Part shown: positions 48,497 through 60,400 of the stretch, piece by piece | How positions within the stretch are numbered: position 1 is the stretch's first letter | Layout of the letters: every line of letters starts with the position of its first letter | NCBI GenBank assembly: GCA_024663395.1 | Contig: JANFAH010000025.1 | Coordinates: forward strand, 744,001 to 808,000 | Direction of reading: 5' to 3' | DNA from: Pisolithus tinctorius | Lineage: Eukaryota; Basidiomycota; Agaricomycetes; Boletales; Pisolithaceae | DNA length: 64,000 bases | The notes under the pieces: generated by a model | What the model saw: only the letters and a program-made list of their open reading frames with translations | Told to the model about the DNA's origin: nothing | Databases searched by the model: none | Position numbers and translations under genes: made by a program

Positions 48497-51044
48497 CTAA
48501 ATAGCGTATATATCAACCGCATATTTAGCTTCGTTTATTCCATCCCTTTTTGCACGAGCAATCCTGGCCGTATTGGCACGATGATAAGCATACGCCGAGA
48601 AAGCGGTCACGATCATTCCCATGCACAAGAACCCGATCTCAATGGCGACTGCATATTGCCCGAAGGATTCAGAGTACGATCATACTCGGCAGGGGAAAGA
48701 CGACTCACACCCAAGTACATATCGTGGCTCATCTTGTGTTCGGAAGATATAGCTTGCGATAATTCCTCCCAGATTCCCCATTCCGACTTGCAGTGCCGTG
48801 CCAGCTCCTCGCTTATACTTGCCATGGAGGTTATTCGCAAGCCTGTGTGTTATCGCGGGACCTCTCCGTCACTCATCCAAATTCGAGACAACGAGAACCA
48901 CTTACCATCCAACAACGCAAGGGATTCCTGTGTAGATTCCGATAACAACAAGATACGTGCCGAAATACTTGACACCCGTGGAAGCATCCGTGATTTGAAT
49001 AATATACCCAACTAGGCCGACGATTTCAGAGGCAATTATGAATGGAAAACGTATCTTCATGGTGTCAGAGAAGTGTGCAGCAGTGATCATAAAGAGCACT
49101 CATGACAGTGTCAGTACTACGGCCATGAAACCGGGCGAAAGCTCAGCCTTACTTGCTGCCACGTAAACAGGGACCGTCAGCAACTGACTAATGGCAGTAT
49201 TGTAACCAAAGCTTTTGGAATGTCAGTAGATGAGGTCGCGAGACTACAACGACTGGCATACTTGTTTAGAATCGTGCTAAACGATCTTTTAATAATGGGT
49301 ATATCGTTTGATTGGAGTGACGTACGGCAAGAAGAACGTAATTCCATATACTGGTGAGCGGTTTAAGTTACCTTACCCACTTTCGCAATCATCACACTCA
49401 CTTGGTGCGTCAAAAGACATCAACACAAAGCCCATCGCCCAGACCTATGGCGGTGTCACATAACTTATTGAGACGATGGCGAAGATGTTGATGCATGAGG
49501 TACCCTACCTGCCAGTCCGTGAAAGCAGACAAGATATGTTGTGTAATGGTACCCTTTCCCTCCTCCTCAATATCGAGCGCTGGACATGCTTTCATGAGAA
49601 ACAAACTGCTGATATGACAGTGTAACATACTTCTTTGTTGTTCCACGAACTGCCTTTCCTCGGGAGTGAGGAATCTAGCCGTGTCGGGGTAGTCAGCCAG
49701 TACTGCATCGTGATTAGTAACCTCTGCTACAGACATCTCTAGAACAACGAACCAAGTGCTCCAACGAAGCATATGACTATAGTTGCCAAACCCTGGATTA
49801 TCTATGCCAGGAGCATTAGTCAAGGGTTTCTTAGAACAGAAACAGGAGTATACAAAAATCCAGGACCATCCTTCGAGGTGACCGATGTTGTTCATGAAAC
49901 CGATAGCGTATGCAAGTAGACCAGAAAATGCCCCTATTCAAGGTCGATGAGAGACATCATATCAGCGACAGGGTGTCCATACCCGCTGCTGCTGCTGCAC
50001 CAGTAAAGAGGGCTAAGCGATAGATCAATTTGTATCTTGGATACCACATGGACAAACTGGCAGCAGAAATGTGAGAACCAATCATAGCCCATGAAGAGAC
50101 ATACGAACTAAAATGTGACACCTGGATAGAAGCCAGCTTCTGCTACTCCCAGGAGAAAGCGCATTGCAACCAATTGCGGATACCTGTAGTTCTTTAAGTA
50201 CGAGTATGGCTAAGAAACCAGTCAAGCCTACGATTTTACGAGGCCCATGAATGTCCTTGGTCCACGTTGATCAACAATACAACGGGTGAAACTCGTGTTC
50301 ACTCACATAATAATGCCCCATGCGAACTTAAACTTTTGGTAAGATAGAAGTAGATGATAGTTTCAAACTTCACACACCATCATTCCCGATAGCCACCTTT
50401 GGGGTCATATAAAATCAGTGGAGAACATCGTGAGAATGTTTCTACTTACCTGGATGGCCGGACGAATTGAAGCATTACACTAAACAGCACAAAAACACAT
50501 GTCTCCAGTAGAGTCAACTAAAAACCTACTTTGCAGGAAACTCAAACAAGCTGTAAGACTGTGGACACAACTGAGTTGATTTCCGAAATGCACGGTCGGA
50601 GACAGCTTACTATGAAGAACACGGACTACATTCAATTTTGTCAGAAAAACATACCGGGCGCTTGCCATTATTCGACTCACCAAAGCGACATTGTACCGAC
50701 TTCCAGTGAGATGAAGCTGGGTCGTCAAACCCTCGAGTTTTGCGTTACCTATATGTGTTAAGCGAATCTTCCGATAGAGACGCAATGCGACTCACCAATA
50801 TTCCCTGTTTCCGCCACTCTTCTGCACAAGATGTTCAATTGCCAGAACTAGAACACTCACCGCGATCCATAAACGAAAACAAATACATAACAGTAATCAT
50901 TGGCACGAGGCGAAAGTCGATCTTCCACCACAGTCTCCGCTCCCGCCCGGGACCCAAGGTCACTTGAGCTGGCTCTTGAGGATTCGCCACACCGAACGTT
51001 CTGTCATTCTTGTCTGGCACAGTATCTGAGAGCGAAGAGGGCAT
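48497..51044 (-). CDS. MFS transporter, Dal5/allantoate permease-like, copy 2
   Basis: Tandem paralogue of the gene at 44928 with the same exon layout and spacing. The start is ATG at 51044. The first exon ends in DFRLVPMITVMYLFSFMDRG. Then come GNAKLEGLTTQLHLTGSRYN (50755-50680), GHLEGWSWIF (49880-49850), DYPDTARFLTPEERQFVEQQR (49700-49640), ASTGVKYFGTYLVVIGIYTG (48990-48920) and the tail ending at the TAG at 48497-48499. The block around 50130-49990 (WYP region) needs introns that I could not place with certainty, and it may carry a lesion. Function and location are as for copy 1. Confidence 0.68.
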
Positions 51045-52270
51045 CGTCAACAATGGGGCGTTGGGAAAGACAAGTTTGTCGGCGACAAAACTACAAGTAT
51101 AAGTATCGCGCTGGCTTCACTTTTTGGAGGTAGTCACGCCAAGTGGGGGAAACCCTCTCCACAGGGCGCCGTGGTATCCAGGAACAAAGAAGCACACATA
51201 GGGCGGCATTTGGGAAATCTCCGTTTGCATCGCATCCGACTTGAGATTGGGCGGATTTGGCTTAAATTACGCAGCCGCACTCGGGCTTTGATGAATGAAA
51301 TCTGATGAGCACCACACGACACCTTCCGTATGTATCTTTCGGTTTCTTGAGGACAGAAAATGCCTTCGGCGTGCGAGTCTAAAGCCCTTTTACAGTAAAA
51401 GGAAGCGAGATAAAGTGATGAGAAGCGTCCATGGGGCTTCTCGGGGAACGCATTGTCACGTAATTGAACTGAAGATGGTCACGCGTAGCTTCGGCCAAAG
51501 TCTGAGGAGACTCATTGGCGAACAAGAGACTTTGTACATTCGCGCCACTGTATGGAAAGCCGGAGCATCATGCTCCCCCGGAGAATTTGATCAGTGCTGC
51601 TCCAGTCGATCGAATACTTGCTCCGTGGAAATTCTTGCTGAGAGATTAGTACATACACACAAAAGAATCCATAGGTGGCAGAAACTTCCCGATGCCTCAT
51701 CCTTTCAATATCGATGATAACTTCTATCTATTGTCTAGCATCAGCTAGCAGCTGGACTGTCGTGAACGACGTCACTCTCGTGGCAGATGTCGATCTCCTC
51801 GAAGCCTTCATAACCCAGCGCCACACGGGCCATGGCAGTGCTACTTGGAGTACAACATGCAATAAACATACCTAAACATACCATCACAAAAAGCAAACAT
51901 CACTACACTGTGGGGTGTCAATTCAGCGAAACGATCCAGGGAACGATTCGACTCAATCGCGAATCAGTCTCGCTGCCGACGATGGTGTACACAGATTCCT
52001 GCTGTGACAGACCCTGGTGCTCCTTCAACGGGTGCCGAAGCGTGCAATATACTTTACATAGATCACGGCGCTAAGGGAGACTATCACACAGGTCGTGCCC
52101 AGATGCTTCAATATGGGGCAACCTGGAATCAGATCAAGAGAAACTGCTGGCCGTGCATTACTCCCAGCGAAAACTGGACATCACCAGGTGTGACCCTGTG
52201 CAATGAGATATTAGTTTCCTTATTAGGACTATGCTTAGATAACATGAAATATTACCAAATCTCAGATTGA
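51045..52270. other. 1.2-kb intergenic region
   Basis: No gene accepted. Several frames of 60-140 codons show no known motif. Base composition shifts sharply near 52270 into the CpG-free Plavaka relic. Confidence 0.5.
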
Positions 52271-52439
52271 AGCTTTTTGCAGTGCTTTGCTTTGCCTTTG
52301 TGCTTGTGATCATTGTGATTTGCAATGTGGTGGATCCACACATTGTTGTTACTGTTGTTGACCTTGGTGCTGCAAAGCATTAGATGGGTTTTTTTGCATT
52401 TGCAAAGCAATGTAAAGCTTTGCAACTTGTACTCTGCTG

Positions 52440-53771
52440 ACAGCTAAGTACTAATATGCATGCACAGGATGAGCAGCCCACTGGACAGCAGTATGACTGT
52501 GTCTGTATCAAGTATGGGTTCAGATGGCTGCACAAGGTATCTCACACAGCATGGCACCAGCACCTCGCCAGTGCAGGTTCAGAGGAAGAGTGCCAACACA
52601 TACACACCACGAGGCTCTTGGGTGAACACATATCAAGTCTTCCCACTCTCACTGCTTCATCTCCTCTTGATCGTGACAATTCCATGCCCCCCAGTCTTTG
52701 TAGGGCTGAGGCACGCAGAGGTCTTGCCCAACAGGCAAGGGAGAACCAGGATCCAAACCATTATGTTGGATGGTGCAAGCATCCTCATATGCAGGCTAAT
52801 TCAGAAAGACTGGTGAGTTTTTTCAGGTGTTCTATGTACTGACAATTAATGCAATTGCATCCTCAGACAGGTGATGATGAGATGGCTGGTTGTTCACTGT
52901 CCCAGCCAGTGTTTCCAGACCAGGGTGACCTGGATATCCCCCAAGTATTTCTATTTCTCCCATAACTTTCCTTTTCTAATAATCTGACAAATCTATCTCT
53001 TCAGATTGATACAGATCCTCTGACAGACCCAATTGATAATGACCAGCTTCGTCATCCTGATGATTGTGATGATTTCTTTCCCCCACTGCCATCTCCTCCC
53101 CAGTCTCCTTCTGTAGAACAAGACACATGCCCACCACCTGCCCCTTGCAATCCCATGGACCCAGAAGAGCAAGATGCACCCCCACCACCACCCCCTTCCA
53201 ATTCTGTAGATGAGGCTCTACCACAGCATTGCCAGATCATATACCAGTGATGTGCTCGACCTCAAATCAATATCCAATGGCTATGTGATGACATCATTCT
53301 TCTGAAGCTGACAGAGACCATGGAGTTTGTCTCTGCTCTCTCAGTGGCTACCTTAGAAGATCCAGTCACCAAGCTTAGCATGCACACTCTTGAACATCTT
53401 CGTAATCCCCCTTGTCAACCTCTTTGCATTGACAATCCTGGACATTGTCACAGCATCTCTGTCTACCTTGCTATGGAGCACTCTTCCAAGGATGCTTACA
53501 AGAAAATATGTTGATCCACTGTGTGAAACTTCCCAGGTGCCCTGGGCATTGAAGACATACTTTCCTTCCACAGCATAGAAAATCTTATTACATCTCTCAC
53601 CAGTGTTGAGAAGGTTCAGCATGACATGTGTGTCAATAGTTGTGTGGCATTCACTGGTCCCTATTCTGCTCTTGACAGATGTCTGTTATGCAAAACTTCA
53701 CAGTGGAATGAAGAGCTTTTACAGGGTATGCATGGCCAGAGCAAGGTGCCCACCAAAAAGTTCACCACCAT
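52440..53771 (+). pseudogene. Plavaka-type DNA transposon protein, 5' part
   Basis: N-terminal part of a Plavaka transposase, a CACTA-related superfamily of Agaricomycetes. A Pro/Asp/Glu-rich stretch (53005-53215) follows two probable introns (52813-52867 and about 52943-53003). Then come ATLEDPVTKLSMHTLEHLRNPP and the conserved block KVQHDMCVNSCVAFTGPYSALDRC (53610-53690) with LCKTSQW, ending FTTI at 53771, where a 10-kb retrotransposon begins. In-frame TGA codons occur (for example near 53248, 53514 and 53520), where CGA would fit. CpG is nearly absent. The coding frame resumes at 63725. Confidence 0.7.
53767..53771. repeat. Target-site duplication ACCAT, left copy
   Basis: ACCAT directly precedes the left LTR; the identical copy follows the right LTR at 63725-63729. 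Confidence 0.92.
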
Positions 53772-54489
53772 TGTTATGCTCGCAATGAGTGACTTTGTCA
53801 AATGGACTAGGCACGAATGTCACGAGGGGAATGCTATGGGCCGAACTTATCATAACCCCTATGGCTCCGCTTGTTATTGATGAGTACCGACAGAGGTTTC
53901 CCCTACTGGCGAGTTCTTCTGGGATCGCAATGGAGGAGGAACAGAGGTATGAGTCAAAGATAATAGCTGAGTTGCAAGTAATTGAAAAACTAAGGATACA
54001 TTGTATGGTATGGGGGTTTAAATAACTCTGGACACGAGTACCATACCAGTTGTGCCATCAAGGCGGTAAGTATCCACAGTAGTAAATGATGAAATAGAAA
54101 AGGAGTCATATGGTGTCATATCTGGGAACAAAGGATGAAGTGAAGGCTATACCGGCTGCGCAATCAATGCGCAGTGAGGAGCCTGACACCGGAACTATCA
54201 TAATGACAAGTAAGCAATATAAACGAGTCAGAAGGAACATGGAAGAGGGAACAAGACATAATTGAAATACTGTCCATCAACTGCGGGTGCAGCTGCGAGT
54301 CAGAGTGACGACGGTGTATGCAGCATTCAGTAGGTATTGGAAATACCTCCATCGCTGGTGATCCGAAGGGTCTCGGTGCCAACAGACCGAGGACAACCAC
54401 AGCGAGGACAAACGATGTGATGACACATGTGACCCACATGACCTGGCAGTTTGGGCAAAAAAGGAAAGAGCCCCTATGCGGGCATAACA
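53772..54489 (-). repeat. 3' LTR (left copy), 718 bp
   Basis: Begins TGTTATGC and ends GCATAACA, an 8-bp perfect inverted pair. It aligns with 63008-63724 over its whole length, with one indel and mostly CG/TG or CG/CA differences. Confidence 0.95.
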
Positions 54490-54503
54490 TCACCCCCCCT
54501 CTA
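54490..54503 (-). other. Polypurine tract of the 10-kb element
   Basis: On the minus strand an A/G-only run with seven G (GAGGGGGGGTGA) ends directly at the 3' LTR, in the place where plus-strand DNA priming occurs. Confidence 0.7.
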
Positions 54504-54969
54504 AGGTCCTCAGACCCTTGAGGATGAGGCACGGGCATTGGCGGATAAGTTGTGGAGAGGGCGACAGTGTCACACACCAAAGGTGTTGTGGACATGGTTA
54601 CAGCTGACTCTGCCTAACTCGTCGACGAGTTGTGCACAATGCCCAGGCATGCAGATGAAGACTAAAGGCCTCATGCGTAGAAAGACTGTTGGATGTTAAC
54701 AGTCATCCTTCGCACAAGATCAAGTCATCAGTGCTAAAGAGAAAAGAGGAAGTGAGTTAAGTGCATGTTAAAGGTTTTAGTGCCCGTGTATGGCATTCTG
54801 GTTTTCATCATATCTCCACCATTTCCAAAGATATCGACTCCATTCCCACACTTGCTTAAAGTGCTCAGTCCCACAATTCTTCCTTCCAAATTTGGAGAGG
54901 ATCCTCACACCCTGCACATTTCTACAGCACTCCATCCATCAGATGCTCATTTCGCTAAGTCCATCAATC

Positions 54970-55449
54970 ATGGCCACCTCTTCGTCGATCATCTCGCTTG
55001 TCTCATTTGCCAGAGACAGTGGCTATGTATATCTGCCAGGCATTCCCACCAGCTTCCATCCTGAAGCCCCCTGGTTCATCCCATCATTGTCAGCCCTGTC
55101 TCATCCCATGCAGCTTGGTCAGCATGTTCTCCTTGTCAGTATGACTTCCAGAAGGACGTTCTTTGGTCGCCTCAGGTCTGTCACTCAGATAGAAAGGTCT
55201 TATGTGGTCATTTCAGTCTCCCTGGTTGATGAAGCATATGGATCATTCCTCCCTGCTCCCTGCACCGTCTTTATTCCAGTCTTGTCCATCATTCTTCCCG
55301 CATTGCGACAGCTGCAGTATAATCTACTGTCCTCCAGCCTCCCTTATCGCATTCATGACGAGTATGACATGCATCTTGCCTTCTTACTGCAGGATCCAGC
55401 CAAAGATGTCCCCCCTTCTCCTCCTCCTCCATCAGAACCCCATTCATGA
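54970..55449 (+). CDS. ORF antisense to the retrotransposon, function unknown
   Basis: Open frame of 159 codons from ATG 54970 (MATSSSIISLVSFARDSGYV), or 219 from an upstream in-frame start at 54790. It runs opposite to the element's gag-pol, in the region between the chromodomain and the 3' LTR. Two hydrophobic stretches occur (VFIPVLSIILPAL and the VLLVSM area). It ends in a Pro-rich tail (PSPPPPSEPHS). It lacks the TGA breaks found in the sense ORFs. No family is recognised. Its place matches that of the antisense Zn-cluster ORF in the element at 1-7813, although the proteins look unrelated. It may be a passenger gene or a chance frame. Confidence 0.45.
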   Translation: MATSSSIISLVSFARDSGYVYLPGIPTSFHPEAPWFIPSLSALSHPMQLGQHVLLVSMTSRRTFFGRLRSVTQIERSYVVISVSLVDEAYGSFLPAPCTVFIPVLSIILPALRQLQYNLLSSSLPYRIHDEYDMHLAFLLQDPAKDVPPSPPPPSEPHS

Positions 55450-55882
55450 AGTTTTTGTTAACTTCGCTGAGAGGATGAAAGGGTGGGAGATGCGATCGCG
55501 TATGCTCTCATTGCCCCACAGACCCCCAACGCCCTAGCCCCCTTTGACACCTGACTCATGCCCTTCAATTCTGGAATTAATACTTCCCTATCTGGAAACA
55601 CTGTCCATCTGTCATGCCATCTTTGGATCTAGAGATGTCTCCACCAAGATCTAACTTGCATTGCCACCCCCTAATGTGATATCAGTGCACTTACTCAGTT
55701 TCTGATTCTATTTGACTCATTTTGTGATGTTTTGACTATCCTTGACTCGTTTATTGCCAATACTTACCAATCTTCTTTGCTTGCTTACTTTTCATTTCTC
55801 ACTTACTCATCATGATTACTCAGTCCTTACTCATTACTTACCAAGTGTTTGTGCCTTGTTTGTCACAAGCTGTGCTCCCCCC

Positions 55883-55892
55883 TCAGTATATA
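55883..55892 (+). promoter_or_regulatory. TATA-like box inside the retrotransposon
   Basis: GTATATAAAC is followed 30-40 bases later by a CA-rich start-like region. It lies in a 700-base non-coding block (55550-56300) with short direct repeats. It could be the promoter part of another solo LTR nested here, but I could not define ends. Confidence 0.35.
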
Positions 55893-56093
55893 AACCCCCA
55901 TGTACTTAGCTACCAAGAATCAATTCAGAAGCAGTCCAGCAGTCAGTCCAGTGCCTATCTCGTTGTCGACAGTTGAGGCTCCACGAAGGGGTCTATCTGT
56001 CATCATTCGTATACTTGGTAGTTGAGGCTCATTTGGAAGAGTCTATCTGCCTCCATCATTCATCTGAAGCTTCCTCTTAGTCAGCAGTCTTAG

Positions 56094-56271
56094 TCATCCC
56101 TCCACTCCTGTGTAACTTGTCAATGACTTGCGCCAGGAGCACATTTTATCGAAGTCCATTATTCCAAGAAGTCCTTTCAGCTGAACACCTTCACTCTGTT
56201 CAGCATCCCCTCCTCAGTCATCATCCATTCATCTACTCCTGCGTAACTCGTTGACGACTTGTGCTAGGAGC
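56094..56271 (+). repeat. Pair of imperfect 50-bp direct repeats
   Basis: ACTCCTGTGTAACTTGTCAA...CCAGGAGCAC at about 56103-56142 recurs as ACTCCTGCGTAACTCGTTGA...CTAGGAGCAC at about 56234-56271. Another pair, AGTTGAGGCTC, is at 55971 and 56022. Confidence 0.7.
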
Positions 56272-56342
56272 ACCTGCCATTGAAGTTTCCCCCTCTTAGG
56301 TTTCTGCACTCCAGGTTCCGCAGAGGCACACCACCACTCACT

Positions 56343-57400
56343 TTACATTTGTCTTTTGTGTTGGTTTTGGTTGGTTTTCACCACCTTTCCACACTTTGAC
56401 TCACAATGGGAATGGGTATGGGCAGCGACAGGCGACAGAGTTGGTGGAGGCGACAGTTCCTTGTTTGCCTGGGTCCAATGTGAACCCTGGCCATTGTGGC
56501 AGGACCAATGTCCCAGGTAATGGCACTGGTAGCAAGTGTACTTGTAGAGGACATGTTCCTCAGGGACCTTTGCACGTCCTCCCAGATAGAATTGCAGTTG
56601 ATCAAGAGGGACGGGGAGGAAGGGAGTCGGAGGGATAGTACCAGAGGAGTGGACGGCATTGTGGTAGTCCTTGTCGAGTCCACTCCAGGAAGCATCAGTC
56701 AGAAAAACCTCCCAACCAGACTCACTTTGTCCCATTCCAAGTCACTTTGCCACTTCCTTAAAAACCGTTGCATTATCTAAAAACTCCAGAGGTGGATCCC
56801 ATCGGACCTCCCTATCGGCACTTTTCTTCATCTCAGGGATCACCAGTGCTTCTTTGGGTTTGATCCGCTCGAGAAGACAAGAAGCAGTCGGAGCTAAAAA
56901 CTCTCTGATCTGCCAATCACGAAGGTGATGGTAGGTGCCACCAGTAACCGCTTCCAGAACATCCGCATATCCCTTTTCGAGCATTGAAGTCATTATGACC
57001 TCTGCCAATGGGGCAGTGCCAGAGAGCTGTCATCCACGTAACTTTGTTGTGCAGCGCCCAATTATGTCTGCTGCTCTGTAGATTTTAGACAACAGCCCAA
57101 AATACTTAACTTGTTCCTGTGTGCACCCGTCAATGTTGTCCCCATTGTTGAAGACATCAAGTGCCCAAGTAATGTCCAGGTAGTCACTTGCTGAGATTGG
57201 TAATCTCGGCTCATCATCCCTGGCAAGGGCGACTGAGGTGAGCAAGTCGAGGGCGGCGTTCCAGGATGACACTGGACTGGTGGGGCGAATGTTGGGAGAC
57301 TTGGGAGCATTGGCGGGGCTCGGGGCAGCTGTTTGACGATCGGCATCATGGTGAGACTTCTCTTTAGCCTTTCCCTTTCCCTGCTGGTTACTGTCCCCAC
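56343..57400 (-). pseudogene. Third sense ORF of the 10-kb element, zinc-knuckle-like
   Basis: Downstream of the chromodomain the minus strand has a further frame, possibly 300 or more residues. It contains LPISASDYLDITWALDVFNN, QVKYFGLLSKIYRAADIIGR, then MLEKGYADVLEAVTGGTYHH and finally YKYTCYQCHYLGHWSC, which looks like a C-x2-C...H...C knuckle. Two in-frame TGA codons (57030-57032 and 56742-56744) both fit CGA. The frame relation to the pol end (57488) is not settled. Its function is unknown; a nucleocapsid-like RNA binder is possible. Confidence 0.55.
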
Positions 57401-57487
57401 TGATGGGGACTCTGGCCTTGGGGATGGGTACTTGGCAAACCGAGAAGCCTTGGTGTGGGCGTGGTCAGAGAGGGCAGGCGACAGGGG

Positions 57488-60400
57488 TCAGTACCTCCCA
57501 CTGGGACATGAGGGATGAGGTGTCCGACTCAGGAACACAGGAGGAGGCGGTTGGGGGAGGGGAGTGGCGATAACAGGCGATGGGGGGGATGAGTAGTTCA
57601 TCCCTGTCAGTTGTGGGGTCGTAAAGGGATTCTCCAATGAGGTCAGCATAGTCGTTTTCAGTGTTGACGGAGTGAGGGGAGTCCATTTAACTTCTGAGGT
57701 GTCGAGGAGCTTGTATTGATCAAGGGCTTCCAAGGCATGGTCTTTTATGTGTTCTTCGGGTTCCCACATATTGGACGAATGAGGGAACCCTTTCCACTTG
57801 ATCAAATACCTGTGCTGTCTGTGGCAACCATCTGTTTTGTGATTTAGTATCGCCTCCACCTCCCATTTGATTTCGTCGTCTACCAACTCTGGCAAGGGTG
57901 CTGCAGGCGCAGCCCCATATACCTCGTTTTCGACAAATGGGAAGATCCGTGAGGCATGGAACACCGGGTGAACCTTCCAAGTTAGTGGGAGGTCCAACCG
58001 GAAAGCGACAGGTGACACGACCTGAGTCACCTTGAAAGGTCCGAGACGTCAGGGCACAACTTTGTTGCACTGGTTTTTGATCCTGAGGTGCCCGGTATCA
58101 AGGAGTACCTGATCTCCGACATTCGGTGACTTGTAAGAGCCTTTGCTGCATGACTGCATCAACTCCTGTGCCTTCTTGTGTGCAAGTGTCACCACATCTC
58201 TGGATGAAGCGAGTCATTCCAGCCTTTTGTCCACAGAGGGAACGGGGGTAAGTTGAACTTCCAGATAGGGGGAAGGGTCATATCCAAGGATGAGGGAAAA
58301 GAGCATCATTTTGTGGATGGAATGCACCCGCGAGTTGTGAGCAAACTCGGCCAAGGGGAGTTTAGCAGCCCACGAGTTGGGAAACTCAGAGCAATACAAC
58401 CTAAGATACCCTTTGACTTCTTGATTTATGCGTTTGCTTTCTCCATTGGTTTGCGGGTGGTATCCAGTACTTAGCTTGGTTTTTACTCCTATTGCCTTGT
58501 AAAGTTCTTTCATAAATGAAGAAGCGAACTGTGGTCCTCGATCTGAGATTACCAATTCAGGAAGACCGAACTGGGAGTAAATGAACTGATGGAAAAGTCG
58601 AGCGATGCTGATGGAGTCAATAGTTTTATGACACGGAACAAACAGGGCAGCCTTTGTTAGCCCTTGATCGACAACTGTGAGAATAGAATCAAACTTTTGA
58701 TCTCCAGATATGGGGAGATCTGTGATGAGATCCATAGACACTTGCTGGAAGGGGAAAGGGGTTTTGGGCATATCATGGGGAATGATCAGGGGGGTTGGCG
58801 GGTGCATGACCACTTTCGTGGTCTGGCAGAGGGGACATCCTGCAACATACTTTTTAATATCAGTTCCCATACCTTCCCACCACACCTCCTTCCTCATTTT
58901 TGCAAACATGGCCTTCTGTCCCAGGTGTCCTGCGGATTCGTGATCATGATAGGAGTGCATACAGTGATGATGATCTTCTGGTGGAATATATAGCCTAGTA
59001 GTTCCGAACCTTTTGGTTCCATCTTCTGCTATCGTGACATTGTCGTTTGGTTCTGGGCCCGACGAATCCTTTGACGTGTCGTTTTTAATGCGCTTGTACA
59101 GGTCCACAGATATGGCATAAACTCCTTGAGCTCCTTTTACAGGTTCCCTCGTGGGGCGAGCTTTTGAAACTGAACTCTCTTTTGACTTTTCCTCAGTTGG
59201 GCGAGAGTAAGGCTTGTCTCTGGAGCGTTCCAAACGAGCAGGGAGATGTCCAACTTGGATCATTCTGTTTATTTTTAGTTGTTTTTGCATTTTTGTCAGA
59301 GAGAATAACAGAGAAACAAGACAAATTTGCAGTTTTGAAGGGTCCACCCCCTCCGAAAGCCAAAGGTTCTCCGGGAGAACCATGGCCATGGGGGCAGGCT
59401 CCTCTGCTGGGTTTCAGTGAGACAAGGTGTCGGCAGGTACCTGCAGGTGGCCTGCCTGCCAAGAAAAGCAAACTGGATAAGACTGTACCATAGCTGCCCA
59501 CCGGGCTTGTCAGGGGGTAAGCTGTTGCGGTTCATGGTAATATTCCAGGTTCTTGTGATCAGTGAATATTACTGTGGGTTCAACCAGCAACAGCAGGTAA
59601 GGGTGGAAAGCCTTGAGCACTCTGATAATGGCCAGCATTTCCAGGTCATAAACCTGGTACCACTGTTCAGCGCCGACCAGAGATTGGGACAGGTATGAAC
59701 ACAGGTGCCATTCATTGTCGGGACCTTTCTGGGCAAGCACTGCTCCAGTCCCAAGCTTAGAAGCATCCGTGAACAATGCAAAGGGCTTGGAGAAGTCTGG
59801 GAGTGTGAGGACCGGAGACGAGCATAACAAAGATTTGAGCTTCTCGAAGGCGGAAGCTCACTCTGGAGTCCATTGGTATGACACCCCTTTCTTTGTGAGA
59901 TCATGAAGGGGTTGTGTGACACTTGAAAAGGAAGGGATGAACTTGTGATAGAAGTTGCAGAACCCTAAGAATTGTCGAAGCCCGGTTAGATTTTCAGGGG
60001 TTTCCCAAGTACTAATTGCATTGGTCTTTGTTGGCGAAGTCTCCATATGCCCTTTTCCTATTATCATTCCTAAGAATTCAACTTCTTCACTTTCGAAGCA
60101 ACATTTGCTGATCTTGAGGCGAAGATCTTCTTTTTCGCATATTTCCAGAAATTCCCAAACACGTTTTTGAAGTTCTTTGAGGGTTTTGGCATGGATAACG
60201 ACATCATCCATGTAACCTACCTGCTTTCCTCTTTGAGGCTTGAAAGTTTTATCCATATACCTTTGAAAGGAAGGCAGTGAGTTGCGTTGTCCGAAGAACA
60301 TTACTGTAGGCTTGAACAGGCCTCGAGGTGTTATGAAGGCCCCCTTCCATTTGTCACCTTCTCATACCCATAGATTAGTGAAGCCCCAGCGAATGTCGAA

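Noticed and set aside
55675..56360. A second solo LTR in the 10-kb element
   Set aside because: TGT and CA candidates exist, but no pair of ends with a target duplication could be found.
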